Shown: positions 38,484 through 47,175, counted from the stretch's first letter. The stretch is DNA of 64,000 nucleotides from Minisyncoccota bacterium (GCA_031291905.1 JARLIC010000137.1:1-64000); one strand, 5' to 3'. Made by a program: numbers and translations. Notes: generated by a model from the sequence alone, not told the origin.

Positions 38484-39368
38484 TTACTCAATCCCAGCGA
38501 ACATCGGCATCGTGGTTTTCTCGTCACGCAGTTTGATCGCCCGCTCGCAATTCTTGATCGCCGTCGCGTGGTATTCATCCTTGATTTCGCATCCATATGC
38601 ACGGCGGCCGAGTTTGAGGGCGGTGTAACCAGTCGATCCAATTCCCATGAAAGGGTCGAATACGATTTCCCCAGGATTGGAATAGAGTCGCACCAGTCTT
38701 TCAATCATATCGAGCTGCATGGCGCAAATATGACGGGTGTCTTCCTCGCTCTTGGCTTCCAAGGTATTGAGGGTTTCAGTCTCCCGGATTCCAGTCCAAC
38801 AACATTCGGCCCATTCAATCCATTGATTGCGGCTGACTTGTCCTTCGCCTTGAATCGGAACAGCATTTGGGCCGGGCTTGCGAAATTTCAGCAAGTAATC
38901 AGGCAACGCCCCTCGTGACCCCGACCTGTCGCTCTCCAGCCCGGCGAATTGCAAGGACCGAGACCTGGTGCGAATAGCTTGACTCTGGGGGTTGCGCCTT
39001 ACACACCAGTCGTAGTCAAAGATCCACCCAGATCGAATTGCGATCCGGATCAGAAACCCACGGAAGTCAAAAACCCCCTCGCCACCAGAACGCTTCATGT
39101 TCTGTATTTGGTTGCAATGCATCATCATAACGCGACCGGGCTTCAAGACCCTTAATAGGCCCTTGAACATATAGGACAAGTGAATCTTGGCCTCAGCCGG
39201 GTTCTCTGTATTCCCAAGGTCTTCCGCGAGAGACGTGTAGGAATAGACTGAAAAGAATGGCGGAGACGTAACGATTGCGTCAACGCTATCCGGCCCCATT
39301 TCGGCCGCCATGTGCTGAATGGTGTCACCGTGATTAATCCTAAAGCTCTCTGAGTCATTGATCAGCAA
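38484..39368 (-). CDS. Site-specific DNA methyltransferase (N4-cytosine/N6-adenine, beta class)
   Basis: 294 residues from TTG 39368, chosen because AGGAGG lies 6 bases upstream and overlaps the end of the HNH gene; an in-frame ATG at 39404 would extend it. DAIVTSPPFFS (catalytic motif IV) comes before FDPFMGIGSTGYTA (SAM motif I), the order of beta-class enzymes. No cognate endonuclease is visible, so it likely protects phage DNA from host restriction. Recognition site unknown. Confidence 0.85.
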   Translation of the reverse strand: MLINDSESFRINHGDTIQHMAAEMGPDSVDAIVTSPPFFSVYSYTSLAEDLGNTENPAEAKIHLSYMFKGLLRVLKPGRVMMMHCNQIQNMKRSGGEGVFDFRGFLIRIAIRSGWIFDYDWCVRRNPQSQAIRTRSRSLQFAGLESDRSGSRGALPDYLLKFRKPGPNAVPIQGEGQVSRNQWIEWAECCWTGIRETETLNTLEAKSEEDTRHICAMQLDMIERLVRLYSNPGEIVFDPFMGIGSTGYTALKLGRRAYGCEIKDEYHATAIKNCERAIKLRDEKTTMPMFAGIE

Positions 39369-39369
39369 G

Positions 39370-39927
39370 TCATGCCTCCTTTGGAATGAGCCGCCCTCGG
39401 TCATCGATTTTCCTGTGCGCGTAGTCGTCTCGTTTGTGCTCTGCATTTGTTTTATACAATTTCAGGTTTTCGATTCGGTTGTCCTGGGTATTCTCGTTTA
39501 TATGGTGAACGACTTCGTCGGGCAGAAGTTGACGACCAATTGATTTCTCCATGACAAGGCGGTGCTCTAATACATATCCGTTTCGCCTTGATGTCCCATC
39601 GTAATCCCGATATCTCACAAGAACATAGCCATCCTTGTCTATCGTTCTTCCTCCTTTCCAGTTTGGATGTCGCTCGCCACGGCGACCAATTCCGGCACAC
39701 GTTCGCCCGCAATACTCCAGTGTACTAAGGCCAGATTCAACGCTAGAAGGAGCCACCCATCTCTCGACATGCTTTCCGCAAATGCGACAATCGTATATTG
39801 CATTAGGAGTCAGGACCCTGTTCTTGTTATGCCAATCAGTCTTGCATTGCGTGCAACAAAACTTCTTTCGTCCCGAATCAGCATTGCACTGCTTGCATAC
39901 TTTTTGCTGATCATCACGCAGCAGCAA
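39370..39927 (-). CDS. Free-standing HNH endonuclease
   Basis: 185 residues from TTG, SD AAGGAG, overlapping the helicase 3' end. N-terminal Cys pairs (CKQC, CCTQC, CRIC) form zinc knuckles, followed by YVLEHRLVMEKSIGR.LLPDEVVHHINENTQDNRIENL, the HNH_3-type motif with HH and N. Typical homing-type nuclease placed between replication genes. Target unknown. Confidence 0.8.
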   Translation of the reverse strand: MLLRDDQQKVCKQCNADSGRKKFCCTQCKTDWHNKNRVLTPNAIYDCRICGKHVERWVAPSSVESGLSTLEYCGRTCAGIGRRGERHPNWKGGRTIDKDGYVLVRYRDYDGTSRRNGYVLEHRLVMEKSIGRQLLPDEVVHHINENTQDNRIENLKLYKTNAEHKRDDYAHRKIDDRGRLIPKEA

Positions 39928-41380
39928 GAGCCATCTCCTTAAAAAGTCGTTCTTGGATCAACGTGTCTTCCTCAACCCGATGGGCTTTACGGAGCACATT
40001 TTCCATCATCTGCCGCTCAGCCTCAGTGACCGGTAGATGCACATTTAGGGGGCGAGTCGAGCCAACGCGATTGGATCGCATGACGGCTTGGAAATACTCC
40101 TCGTAGCTGTCGTGGCACGAAGAGAAAACCTGCCTTGTGCAAACCTGCATATTTAGGCCGAAGCCAAGGATCTTCGCTTTCGTGAGAATCGTCTTAATGG
40201 ACCCGGCCTGAAATCCGGCGATAATCCGCTCTCGCTCGTGATCCGGAGTATCCCCGGAGATCGACGCAGCCCACGGCATTTCCGCTTTCAAGCGATCTTG
40301 CTCATCATTGAACCGACACCAAACCAGAGTCGATTCATCTGGCCAAGATTCGATCAACTCCCGAATGAACGCGGGCTTGTTCGAGTCTCCACCTTTAGCG
40401 ATTCGAGCCAGTTTCGACCGATCGCCAATCCCGCCAACGTGGTTTGAGAACAGGGTTCCGGTCAGCTTTCTGACCTGATCATTCTGTGCGTCGGTCATGT
40501 CGACATCGTGGATATGGACCTCGATCGGCGGGATCGTTCCGCAGTTGTCCTTCCATCCGTACGTCGCCGGGCTCGACATGAAGATCGACCAGTGCGACAA
40601 CGCCTTATAGAACGCTCCGGCCGCGTGGGCTTTCATCTCCCACCGTTCTTGGGTCTGGCCTCGGTTGATGAAGAACTTCGCCAGGAACGAGTTGATCGTT
40701 GGAAAGGCGTCGAGGAATACCGCGTGATTGGCGAACTCGATACGATCGTTGGGAGCAGGAGTCCCGGTTAGGCACAATTTCCAATCGAGACCCTTGCCGA
40801 GCCGGATAACTTCTTGGCCCCACTTGCCATAGTGAGATTTCAAGAGGGATGATTCATCGGCGATCAACGCGCCGAGTCGACCTCGCGGAACGTCCGGCTT
40901 CAACCCCTCGTAATTGGTAATGCCGACGCCTGATCCATTGACGGTCCAATCAGCCAGTTCAGAAGCTCGAATGCGTTGGATCGGCAGTGATCCGCCGTAG
41001 AACCGAGACGCCTCTTCGATCGTTTGCTTGATGACCATCGGGGGCGAGAGCATCAGCACGTTTCGCGTTATTCCAAGTTGCTGAGATGCATGGCGAGCGA
41101 ACTCGGTTCCGATCAGGGTCTTCCCCATCCCAGGTCGAACGAACGCCGCGAACTTCTTCCGCTTGATCGCCAGCCGGGCGATGTCTCGCTGGTAGTCGAA
41201 CAATCCATCTATCGGCATGTATTCGGCGTCGTTCGTCGATTCAGTCGACAACCCAAGCCGACCCGCGTACTCGTCAGGGAACCACGCGGTTCGGCCTTGG
41301 AAGCAATACCGGGGAAGGCTCTTTATCTTCAGGAATTGCGAATACGATTCGATGCTGTCGAGATCGAGTTTAATGATCAC
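39914..41380 (-). CDS. SNF2-family (superfamily 2) helicase/ATPase
   Basis: 488 residues from GTG 41380 (GTGA overlap with the upstream gene). RPGMGKT (about 82-88) is motif I, ALIADESS the DExx motif, LTGTPAPN motif III, LVWCRFNDEQ motif IV, QAVMRSNRVGSTR motif VI. Compact SNF2 enzymes like this are common phage replication/recombination ATPases that remodel forks. Part of the - strand replication operon. Confidence 0.85.
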   Translation of the reverse strand: MIIKLDLDSIESYSQFLKIKSLPRYCFQGRTAWFPDEYAGRLGLSTESTNDAEYMPIDGLFDYQRDIARLAIKRKKFAAFVRPGMGKTLIGTEFARHASQQLGITRNVLMLSPPMVIKQTIEEASRFYGGSLPIQRIRASELADWTVNGSGVGITNYEGLKPDVPRGRLGALIADESSLLKSHYGKWGQEVIRLGKGLDWKLCLTGTPAPNDRIEFANHAVFLDAFPTINSFLAKFFINRGQTQERWEMKAHAAGAFYKALSHWSIFMSSPATYGWKDNCGTIPPIEVHIHDVDMTDAQNDQVRKLTGTLFSNHVGGIGDRSKLARIAKGGDSNKPAFIRELIESWPDESTLVWCRFNDEQDRLKAEMPWAASISGDTPDHERERIIAGFQAGSIKTILTKAKILGFGLNMQVCTRQVFSSCHDSYEEYFQAVMRSNRVGSTRPLNVHLPVTEAERQMMENVLRKAHRVEEDTLIQERLFKEMALAAA

Positions 41381-41580
41381 GGATTCGGTTTCTCCGTTGC
41401 CATGAGATTGCCGCAAGGAATACACACTACGACCCCGGCGATGAGAACCCCATGATTCCGAGGCTTCCCACGCGACACGATGACGATCTTTCCGACCGCA
41501 TCGTGATACGGCATGTACTTGGCGCGGGAGGCTCGGTATCGGACGCGGCATGGTTGATTAAGACGCGGGTTGGCCATCAT
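41377..41580 (-). CDS. Small beta-rich protein between csrA and the helicase
   Basis: 67 residues, ATGA overlap with csrA and GTGA overlap with the helicase. AVGKIVIVSRGKPRNHGVLIAGVVVCIPCGNLMA suggests a small SH3/KOW-like barrel. The tight coupling implies shared dosage with CsrA. Unrecognised. Confidence 0.55.
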   Translation of the reverse strand: MMANPRLNQPCRVRYRASRAKYMPYHDAVGKIVIVSRGKPRNHGVLIAGVVVCIPCGNLMATEKPNP

Positions 41581-41759
41581 TCCAGAGTCCTCCTCGCCGC
41601 CTTCTTCGCCTCATGCAACTCTTCGCGATCCACGACGACAGCCCTGTCGGCCTGGACGCCCAGCCTGACGACGCCCTTCTTGATCTCGACCACCGTCACG
41701 ATGATGCGACCCCCGTCGATGACGATGGCTTCGTTTTCATGTCGGCTGAGAACTAACAC
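41577..41759 (-). CDS. csrA: CsrA/RsmA-family RNA-binding translational regulator
   Basis: 60 residues from GTG, SD AAGGAGG. LVLSRHENEAIVIDGGRIIVTVVEI and VRLGVQADRAVVVDREEL follow CsrA end to end (L.L.R...E.i.I....i.V.V.......VrlGv.Ap....v.R.E), with a C-terminal helix. CsrA dimers bind GGA motifs in leaders and SD regions. Own promoter about 50 bp upstream. Phage-encoded CsrA could retarget host mRNAs or control the phage's GGA-containing leaders (inference). Confidence 0.9.
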   Translation of the reverse strand: MLVLSRHENEAIVIDGGRIIVTVVEIKKGVVRLGVQADRAVVVDREELHEAKKAARRTLE

Positions 41760-41800
41760 GGTATCCTCCTTGCTAGACTGTTCGTTCCATTCCCGCGATC

Positions 41801-41844
41801 ATTATACAGGGCGAAGTTCTGCACCGCAAGATGAATCTCTTGCT
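41801..41844 (-). promoter_or_regulatory. csrA promoter with operator-like dyad
   Basis: On the - strand: TTGCGG (41829-41824), 17-bp spacer, TATAAT (41806-41801). GCAAGA-N6-TCTTGC (41827-41832 / 41839-41844 area) is a dyad made of two opposed copies of the recurring word, covering the -35. Confidence 0.8.
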
Positions 41845-41856
41845 ATTTGCCTCCGG

Positions 41857-42345
41857 TTAATCCTTTGGGTTGAAGCTGCGGCGGAACAGGTAATGGCCGT
41901 ACGGCTCGCCGCGAAGGACTTCGACGGCCTTCACGTCGCACTTCTTGAGAAACTCCTGCGTGCCCCGGTCGCGTTCGTCAACGACGATTTCCATCGCGGA
42001 TCGAACCTCGTCGAGAAACTGAAAATCGAGGTAATCCAAGAGCATGCGGCCGACCCCGATCCGCCTGTAGTCCGGGCTGACGAGGATGTCCGTCACGTGG
42101 ACCTTGGTCATCCCGCGAGCCAGGACGACGAAGGCGATCACTCGGTCTTCGTTGTTGTAAACCACGGCGGCACGGATGTTGGCCGCACGAATTTTCGTGC
42201 GCCACGTATCCAGCGACCATGGGTCTTGGCTGCAAAGTTGGTCGAGATTGGCGATCTGGCTGAGCTGGCCATGATTGCCTGCTTTAACCTCCTCGACCAC
42301 CATGCCGAACAGCTTGCTTTTTACGCCCTTGGCTTTCGTCTTCAT
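41857..42345 (-). CDS. GNAT (RimI-like) acetyltransferase, paralog of 1472-1993
   Basis: 162 residues, SD AAGGAG. VTDILVSPDYRRIGVGRMLLDYL is GNAT motif A with the R-R-x-G-x-G acetyl-CoA loop; FLKKCDVKAVEVLRGEPYGHY matches the C-terminus of the first GNAT. Last gene of the replication operon before the csrA promoter. Substrate unknown. Confidence 0.8.
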   Translation of the reverse strand: MKTKAKGVKSKLFGMVVEEVKAGNHGQLSQIANLDQLCSQDPWSLDTWRTKIRAANIRAAVVYNNEDRVIAFVVLARGMTKVHVTDILVSPDYRRIGVGRMLLDYLDFQFLDEVRSAMEIVVDERDRGTQEFLKKCDVKAVEVLRGEPYGHYLFRRSFNPKD

Positions 42346-42359
42346 CGTCGGCTCCTTGA

Positions 42360-42914
42360 TTAGACACCTTGTTTGGCACGGAATAAAAGCAAGAAAAGCG
42401 CATCTGAGGCGTCAGAGCCTTTGTCCCAGTTCGGCTGAGCGGCGACCTTCGCGGCGTACTCAGTAACCTGGGTCTTCACCCACTCGCAGCGAGTCTGTTT
42501 CTTGACGTTGCGGCCTCGTAGCTTGGTCGCTTCACGGACGGGAACCCTGTCGACCTTGAAGTCTTTCAGGTGGTTCCACAAGGCTCCCTGTGCCTGTCCC
42601 AGTACGGCTAATCCCTGGACCCTCATCGACCCGGAACGATGATCTTGCCATTCAAATACGACGTGGCTGACCTTGTGGAAGGCGATCAATCGGTCGATCT
42701 CATCGGCCATAAACCCGACCTTGCGATCAAACGACCACGATGACGGGGGCCGTGCGACGCCGAAGCTGTGAATCTTGACGCCAGATGCTTCGATCTCGCC
42801 GACAGCGATGCCGGTTGCTGAGCTAGAGACGTCCAGAGCGAGCAATACCGCTCCGATGGGCAGGGGAGGGTAGACGACGGGGGGCTTCTTCGGCTTGGGC
42901 GTCTTAGTGGTCAT
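42360..42914 (-). CDS. RuvC-like Holliday junction resolvase
   Basis: 184 residues. LLALDVSSSATGIAVGE (first catalytic Asp and the DxSxxxTG strand-turn), VSHVVFEWQDHRSGS (Glu), and DKGSDASDALFLLLF (Asp pair) give the RuvC/RNase H-fold acidic set. Basic, Pro-rich N-terminus. It would resolve recombination intermediates made by the exonuclease/annealing pair upstream. Confidence 0.75.
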   Translation of the reverse strand: MTTKTPKPKKPPVVYPPLPIGAVLLALDVSSSATGIAVGEIEASGVKIHSFGVARPPSSWSFDRKVGFMADEIDRLIAFHKVSHVVFEWQDHRSGSMRVQGLAVLGQAQGALWNHLKDFKVDRVPVREATKLRGRNVKKQTRCEWVKTQVTEYAAKVAAQPNWDKGSDASDALFLLLFRAKQGV

Positions 42915-43639
42915 TAAGGAGTAACCTTGTCTTTTGAAGCCTCAAACATGGTTGGCTTCATGGATTTCCTATTCGTCACCCTAGAAGGCGTTGTTATGGC
43001 GAGTTCTGGGTCCATTCCTTGGCCAAGCCTGAACTCCAGGCCGCCACGGCCCGTCTTGCATCTTTCATCCTCAAGCCATTCTGCCATGATTTTGGTTTCC
43101 CCGAAGGCGGTGATCCGACGGTGGGTTCCCCTGTTTCGGTTTTGCTCTTTTTGTGTCACCCATCTGCAATTTCCCGGCTCGTAGTTTCCGTCGTTGTCAA
43201 CGCGGTCCAGAGTCAATTCTTCAGTGTATCCGTTTGCCAAGGCCCATTCTCGAAAAGCTACGTAGCTTTTCGCCCATTCATCGCACATCCGAATCCCTCG
43301 CCCCCCGTACCTATGATATTCAACTTCATTAGGGTTTCTGAGTCGAGCTAAAGCGTCCCTGTAGACCACATATATTCGACGGTTTGGCGTTCCACGCTTC
43401 GAGTCTCCGTGGTGCGCAGTCCGCCTTTCGGCCGTGCATGTGTAGCATCGTTGGCATTTCCCAGTTCTGAGCTTACTGTGTATGACTCTTGCTTCGCGTC
43501 CGCATTTACACCTGCACAGGACCAACATATCGCCTCGGATCGCGTCTTCCAGTAAAACGCGGTCTCCGTATTGAGTGCCAGCGGGAGCAAATTTCATCTT
43601 CGGTCCCCCGCGATGGCTACTACGATTGCTATCTGTCAT
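42914..43639 (-). CDS. HNH-type endonuclease-like protein, paralog of 15555
   Basis: 241 residues. An N-terminal zinc module (CRCKCGREARV, CQRCYTC) is joined to YGGRGIRMCDEW, LTLDRVDNDGNYEPGNCRW, KEQNRNRG, as in the 15555 protein. Start 43639 overlaps the dnaB-like stop (ATGA); ATG 43597 has a better SD (GGGGGA). Inserted between helicase and resolvase genes, as expected for a homing nuclease. Confidence 0.7.
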   Translation of the reverse strand: MTDSNRSSHRGGPKMKFAPAGTQYGDRVLLEDAIRGDMLVLCRCKCGREARVIHSKLRTGKCQRCYTCTAERRTAHHGDSKRGTPNRRIYVVYRDALARLRNPNEVEYHRYGGRGIRMCDEWAKSYVAFREWALANGYTEELTLDRVDNDGNYEPGNCRWVTQKEQNRNRGTHRRITAFGETKIMAEWLEDERCKTGRGGLEFRLGQGMDPELAITTPSRVTNRKSMKPTMFEASKDKVTP

Positions 43640-45057
43640 CAGAATGGCCTCGAATCAAAGCTGTCAAAGTCTTCCAACGTTGGGTCGGGCTCTTCTTGAG
43701 ACCTACCCGGCGTTGCCGTGCAATCGAACGTGTTGTATCGCTTGTCGTACCACAGCGATACTCGGCCTCTCGGGCCACCGCGATGCTTGGCGACGATTGC
43801 CGTGACTTCGCCTTGCTTGTCGGCTTCGTCCATCTTCGAGTGGAGAAGGATGACCACGTCGGCGTCTTGCTCCACGCTTCCCGACTCTCTCAAGTCGTGA
43901 AGCTTCGGCTCTCGGTTCTCTTTGGCCGACTCGCGGTTGAGCTGGTGAAGGACGAGCACGGGTATCTTGAGTTCCCTGGCCAGCATTTTCATGCCGCGAG
44001 ACAAGCGTCCGACGACTTGCGTGCGGTTTTCGTTGTTGCCGTGCTCCTCGCTGATCAAGGCCATGTAATCGACGACAACGAGATCTAGGGCGTCCTTCTG
44101 CTTAATGCGGCGGGCGCAGGCCGCGATATCCATCATCGTTTGGTTCGGTGCGTCGCTGACATGGAGCCTCGCCTTCGCCATGATCGATGCCGCTTTGGCG
44201 ACAGCGGCACATTCTTGGCTGTTGAACTCGTCGTTGTCCGTCAGTCTCCGCGAATCAATCTTGGCCAGAGCCGAGGTCCAGCGATGACCAAGTTCGTCGC
44301 CTCCCATTTCGAGGCTCACGAACAGAGTCGAGTTCTTGTTGATGGCGGCGTGCTGAGCAATCCGAAGTGCGAGAGCCGTCTTGCCTTCCCCGGTTCGAGC
44401 GGCTAAGACGTACATCTTTTCCGCCATAAGTCCTTTGATCAGACGATCAAGGTCTACAATGCCTGTGGGAATACCGTGAAACTCGCCTCCCTTCGCGAGT
44501 GCGATATTGTCCATCATGTCTTTCATGACGACGTCGATTGGCACCGCAGATCCGACCGCGCGATCATCAGCTATTCCCTGGATTGACCTTTCGGCCTCTT
44601 CCTGTAGCTGCTTCGACGTATATAGGTTCGAGTAGCCTTTGTCGATGATGTCGGTGCACGACTGAATCAGTCTGCGCGTCACTGATTTTTGTTTTAAAAT
44701 ATCGGCGTGGTGGCGGGCGTTGGCGGCGTGAGGGACACTGTTGGCGATCTCGGTAAGCAGGTTGTCGCCGCCGATCTGCTTGTACTGGCCGCGCAACGTC
44801 AGTTCATCGGCGAGGGTCACTGCATCGACTGCCTTGCCCTCGTCGTGCATGTCGCGGATGGCGCGATAGACGACCTGATGCGCGTCGCGATAAAAGTCGT
44901 CGGCCCTTCTTATGATCGAAGCAACCTCATCGATCGCCCTATTGTCCAGAAGCATGGCCCCGAGGACGCTTCTCTCCGCGTCGAGATTCTGGGGAGGCAG
45001 TCGGTCACTGAGTCCGGAACGATCCCCGCGAACAGCACTAGGTGAATCGGAAAACAT
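43639..45057 (-). CDS. dnaB: DnaB-like replicative DNA helicase
   Basis: 472 residues. N-terminal DnaB domain PPQNLDAERSVLGAML, RecA-like core with Walker A RTGEGKTALA (about 221-230), Walker B DLVVVDYMALI, and LRESGSVEQDADVVILLH (the loop ending the DnaB core). Unwinds DNA at the replication fork, 5' to 3', as a hexamer. No primase or loader is recognised nearby, so host factors are probably used. Confidence 0.9.
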   Translation of the reverse strand: MFSDSPSAVRGDRSGLSDRLPPQNLDAERSVLGAMLLDNRAIDEVASIIRRADDFYRDAHQVVYRAIRDMHDEGKAVDAVTLADELTLRGQYKQIGGDNLLTEIANSVPHAANARHHADILKQKSVTRRLIQSCTDIIDKGYSNLYTSKQLQEEAERSIQGIADDRAVGSAVPIDVVMKDMMDNIALAKGGEFHGIPTGIVDLDRLIKGLMAEKMYVLAARTGEGKTALALRIAQHAAINKNSTLFVSLEMGGDELGHRWTSALAKIDSRRLTDNDEFNSQECAAVAKAASIMAKARLHVSDAPNQTMMDIAACARRIKQKDALDLVVVDYMALISEEHGNNENRTQVVGRLSRGMKMLARELKIPVLVLHQLNRESAKENREPKLHDLRESGSVEQDADVVILLHSKMDEADKQGEVTAIVAKHRGGPRGRVSLWYDKRYNTFDCTATPGRSQEEPDPTLEDFDSFDSRPF

Positions 45058-45067
45058 GCAATTCTAC

Positions 45068-45589
45068 TCACTTGGCGCCGCCCTTGATCTTATTGTACAT
45101 GCGGAGGAAGACAGGGTCTTGGTCTCCGACGTCATCGATGGTCGTCGTCTTGCCCTTGTCGATCCAGAACTGACGAACTGTCTCCGTGGTCTGAATGTCT
45201 CCTTGGATTTTGGCGGCCTTGTTCGCCTCTGCCAACTTCTTCGCCATGCGTTCCGTCGGCGTGCCTTCTTTCTGAAACGTGTGGGCCATCGCGATGACGT
45301 ATCTCAAATGGCTCATATTAGGCTTTGTGATCCACGTTTCTTCGATCGCCTCACGCCACCAATCGACCGAGAAAAGCCGGTTGTACCTGATGACTTCATA
45401 GCAAACCCTCTGGTTGCCCCATCGCTTCCAAACGAGCGACCAGAGGCAATGAAGGTCGTGATTCGAGTGTTGATGCGGGCCTGGAAACGGAGCTAGGTCT
45501 AGGCCGCTTTCGTCGAAGAACTCGGGCTCGTCATGAGCCGGCTCGACGTTCCAGATTTGCAGGATTTCTTCTTTGCGAACTGCGGACAT
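45068..45589 (-). CDS. Unknown protein upstream of dnaB
   Basis: 173 residues. RKEEILQIWNVEPAHDEPEF, LVWKRWGNQRVCYEVI, HLRYVIAMAHTFQKEG. Its position just before the helicase gene suggests a helicase loader or replisome accessory role, but no motif shows it. Confidence 0.55.
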   Translation of the reverse strand: MSAVRKEEILQIWNVEPAHDEPEFFDESGLDLAPFPGPHQHSNHDLHCLWSLVWKRWGNQRVCYEVIRYNRLFSVDWWREAIEETWITKPNMSHLRYVIAMAHTFQKEGTPTERMAKKLAEANKAAKIQGDIQTTETVRQFWIDKGKTTTIDDVGDQDPVFLRMYNKIKGGAK

Positions 45590-45660
45590 TCAAAAGCGCC
45601 CCCTTGGCCTCGCAGTGAGCAAGGCTTGCTGATGTTTCGGGCTGGGGATTCGGCGGGATT

Positions 45661-45945
45661 TCAGAGACCAGACGGCTTGCTGATCAGTTCATAGATCGAG
45701 TTGCCGTCGCTCTGTTCTTCGCACTTGATCACGCACCCGGCCTTGCGGAGATCGCTGATTCGGCTGGTGTACTTGGCGGCAATCGCCGCGATGTCACGGA
45801 GCCGTGCGGGGCCTTCGCTGAGAAGATCGAGGATGCGTCGATTCTGGCCCGACAAACGGCGTCGGGCGTGGATTGCTACGTTGGGATCGGTTGCGGGCAG
45901 GTGCTCAAGGATGTCGAAAAGGGGAGTTGCGGAGGAGCGTTTCAT
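45661..45945 (-). CDS. Winged-helix DNA-binding protein
   Basis: 94 residues. LSGQNRRILDLLSEGPARLRDIAAIAAKYTSRISDLRKAGCVIKC is a textbook small phage winged helix (RILDLL..G......I...y.sRIsdLR..G..I). Likely binds DNA; could be an origin- or promoter-binding factor. ATGA overlap with its neighbour. Confidence 0.7.
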   Translation of the reverse strand: MKRSSATPLFDILEHLPATDPNVAIHARRRLSGQNRRILDLLSEGPARLRDIAAIAAKYTSRISDLRKAGCVIKCEEQSDGNSIYELISKPSGL

Positions 45946-46331
45946 GCGTCCTCCGCGTCAGGCATTCGGCCCTTGATCAGGCGGTAGACTTCCAGTTCAT
46001 CGCACGATTTTTGGAAGGCGACGACGATCACTCGATCGTGCTGCTTAACCTTCTCGTACCGAGCTTTTGTATGGTTCGGCTTCAGGAACACGGTCTTTTC
46101 GTCAGGGAACGTGAACCACTCGACCAGCATCGATTGGAAGTCATGGTCTAACTGATCGTGGTCGAAGTACTCGTGATCGGGAGCATCGACGTACAGTTTT
46201 TCAATCACCGCGTAGTGGGCGGCTGGGTTTTCCGAGGCGTGAACATAGGCTTCGGGAACAGCGAATTCCTTGAACCCATTCTTGCTGAGTTCGGCGATCA
46301 GCTCGCGTGCTCGCTTGGAAATATCGCTCAT
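45942..46331 (-). CDS. Unknown protein
   Basis: 129 residues, start ATG 46331 overlapping the upstream stop. KRARELIAELSKNGFKEFAVPEAYVHA, FFDHD-type acidic centre (DHEYFDHDQLDHDF). The stop is joined to the next gene by an ATGA overlap. Unrecognised. Confidence 0.5.
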   Translation of the reverse strand: MSDISKRARELIAELSKNGFKEFAVPEAYVHASENPAAHYAVIEKLYVDAPDHEYFDHDQLDHDFQSMLVEWFTFPDEKTVFLKPNHTKARYEKVKQHDRVIVVAFQKSCDELEVYRLIKGRMPDAEDA

Positions 46332-46567
46332 GCATCCCCCACTAAACTGCAATGATCTGGCACAGAGCAAAAGAAGCCGCCAGGAAAGAAATCGCACGCG
46401 ACACGAACGTACCACTCGTATTCACCCACAGGCGGATTAGCCACCACGAAGATGTCGCCGTCTTTGATCTCGCGCCCTACGCCGTCTTCGATGACGTAGC
46501 AATGCGAGCCTTCAGGAACGTGGAAGACGACGCGGTCGCCGGTCTTGATTGTCTTGAGGTCGATCAT
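46328..46567 (-). CDS. Small beta-barrel-like protein (GDRV family), copy 1
   Basis: 79 residues. IKTGDRVVFHVPEGSHCYVI..., KDGDIFVVANPPVGEYEWYVRVACDF. Similar to the 46788 product in order of motifs (GDRVV, DxFxVA.P......RVA). Function unknown. Confidence 0.55.
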   Translation of the reverse strand: MIDLKTIKTGDRVVFHVPEGSHCYVIEDGVGREIKDGDIFVVANPPVGEYEWYVRVACDFFPGGFFCSVPDHCSLVGDA

Positions 46568-46791
46568 GATTCCTCCCTTCCGTCCGAGTCCCCGTATCGC
46601 TCGCGAACCTCGTCATTCCAGCAATCGCCGCATAAGTATTTGCCTTTATGGTTAATGATCCATCCGCACCCGAAGTAGTAGCTCATGAAGTCAGACCTTT
46701 TCTTCATGCTTGTCGTGGATTCGATCGCTCGACAGCACGCCTTGCCGTCGCATTTGACCTCCCATCTGGAAACCGTTACCAGAGGCATCAT
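46564..46791 (-). CDS. Zinc-binding small protein
   Basis: 75 residues, ATGA overlaps at both ends. VKCDGKACCRAI and YLCGDCWND provide two Cys pairs. Unrecognised. Confidence 0.55.
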   Translation of the reverse strand: MMPLVTVSRWEVKCDGKACCRAIESTTSMKKRSDFMSYYFGCGWIINHKGKYLCGDCWNDEVRERYGDSDGREES

Positions 46792-47132
46792 GAACCACCC
46801 TTCTCTGCCCGCTCCCTCGCCGCAAAACCGCACCGACACCCGAACCACATATTCGGGCCTCGCATGTCGCAAGTGCATGACTTAGGTGTTTCGACTGGCT
46901 CTTCACCGAGGTCCGCCATGCGAAGCAGGCTCTTATCGATCAAGAATGCTCCACTTGGAGCCTTCTCGTGAGCCACCCGGACACACTGATCCACCCAGTC
47001 GACGGCAGGCTTGGCGAGGGCGAAGGCGCTCCCGGCCGGAACATCGAACCAGTCGCCGTTGGCTGGACAAAACGTGTCGGCGTACAGCGTGACGACGCGA
47101 TCGCCAGGCTTGAGTTTGTCTAGTTCAACCAC
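46788..47132 (-). CDS. GDRV-family protein with zinc tail, copy 2
   Basis: 114 residues from GTG 47132, SD GGAGGAG placed directly after a conserved hairpin repeat. KLKPGDRVVTLYADTF, GSAFALAKPAVDWVDQCVRVA, then a Cys-rich end (CTCDMRGPNMWFGCRCG). Paralog of 46328 in its first 75 residues. Confidence 0.55.
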   Translation of the reverse strand: MVELDKLKPGDRVVTLYADTFCPANGDWFDVPAGSAFALAKPAVDWVDQCVRVAHEKAPSGAFLIDKSLLRMADLGEEPVETPKSCTCDMRGPNMWFGCRCGFAARERAEKGGS

Positions 47133-47143
47133 TGTTTCTCCTC

Positions 47144-47173
47144 CCCCCTCGCACCCCGAGGGGATTGACGTTA
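47144..47173 (-). repeat. 30-bp intercistronic hairpin repeat, copy 1
   Basis: Identical to 47425-47454. Contains CCCCTCG-N5-CGAGGGG, a 7-bp stem, lying immediately before the SD of the gene at 47132 (- strand). Likely a leader/RNA element or a duplicated operon junction. Confidence 0.8.
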
Positions 47174-47175
47174 CG

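Noticed and set aside
43489..44088. + strand open frame opposite dnaB
   Set aside because: Antisense to a clear DnaB core; no start signal or family.
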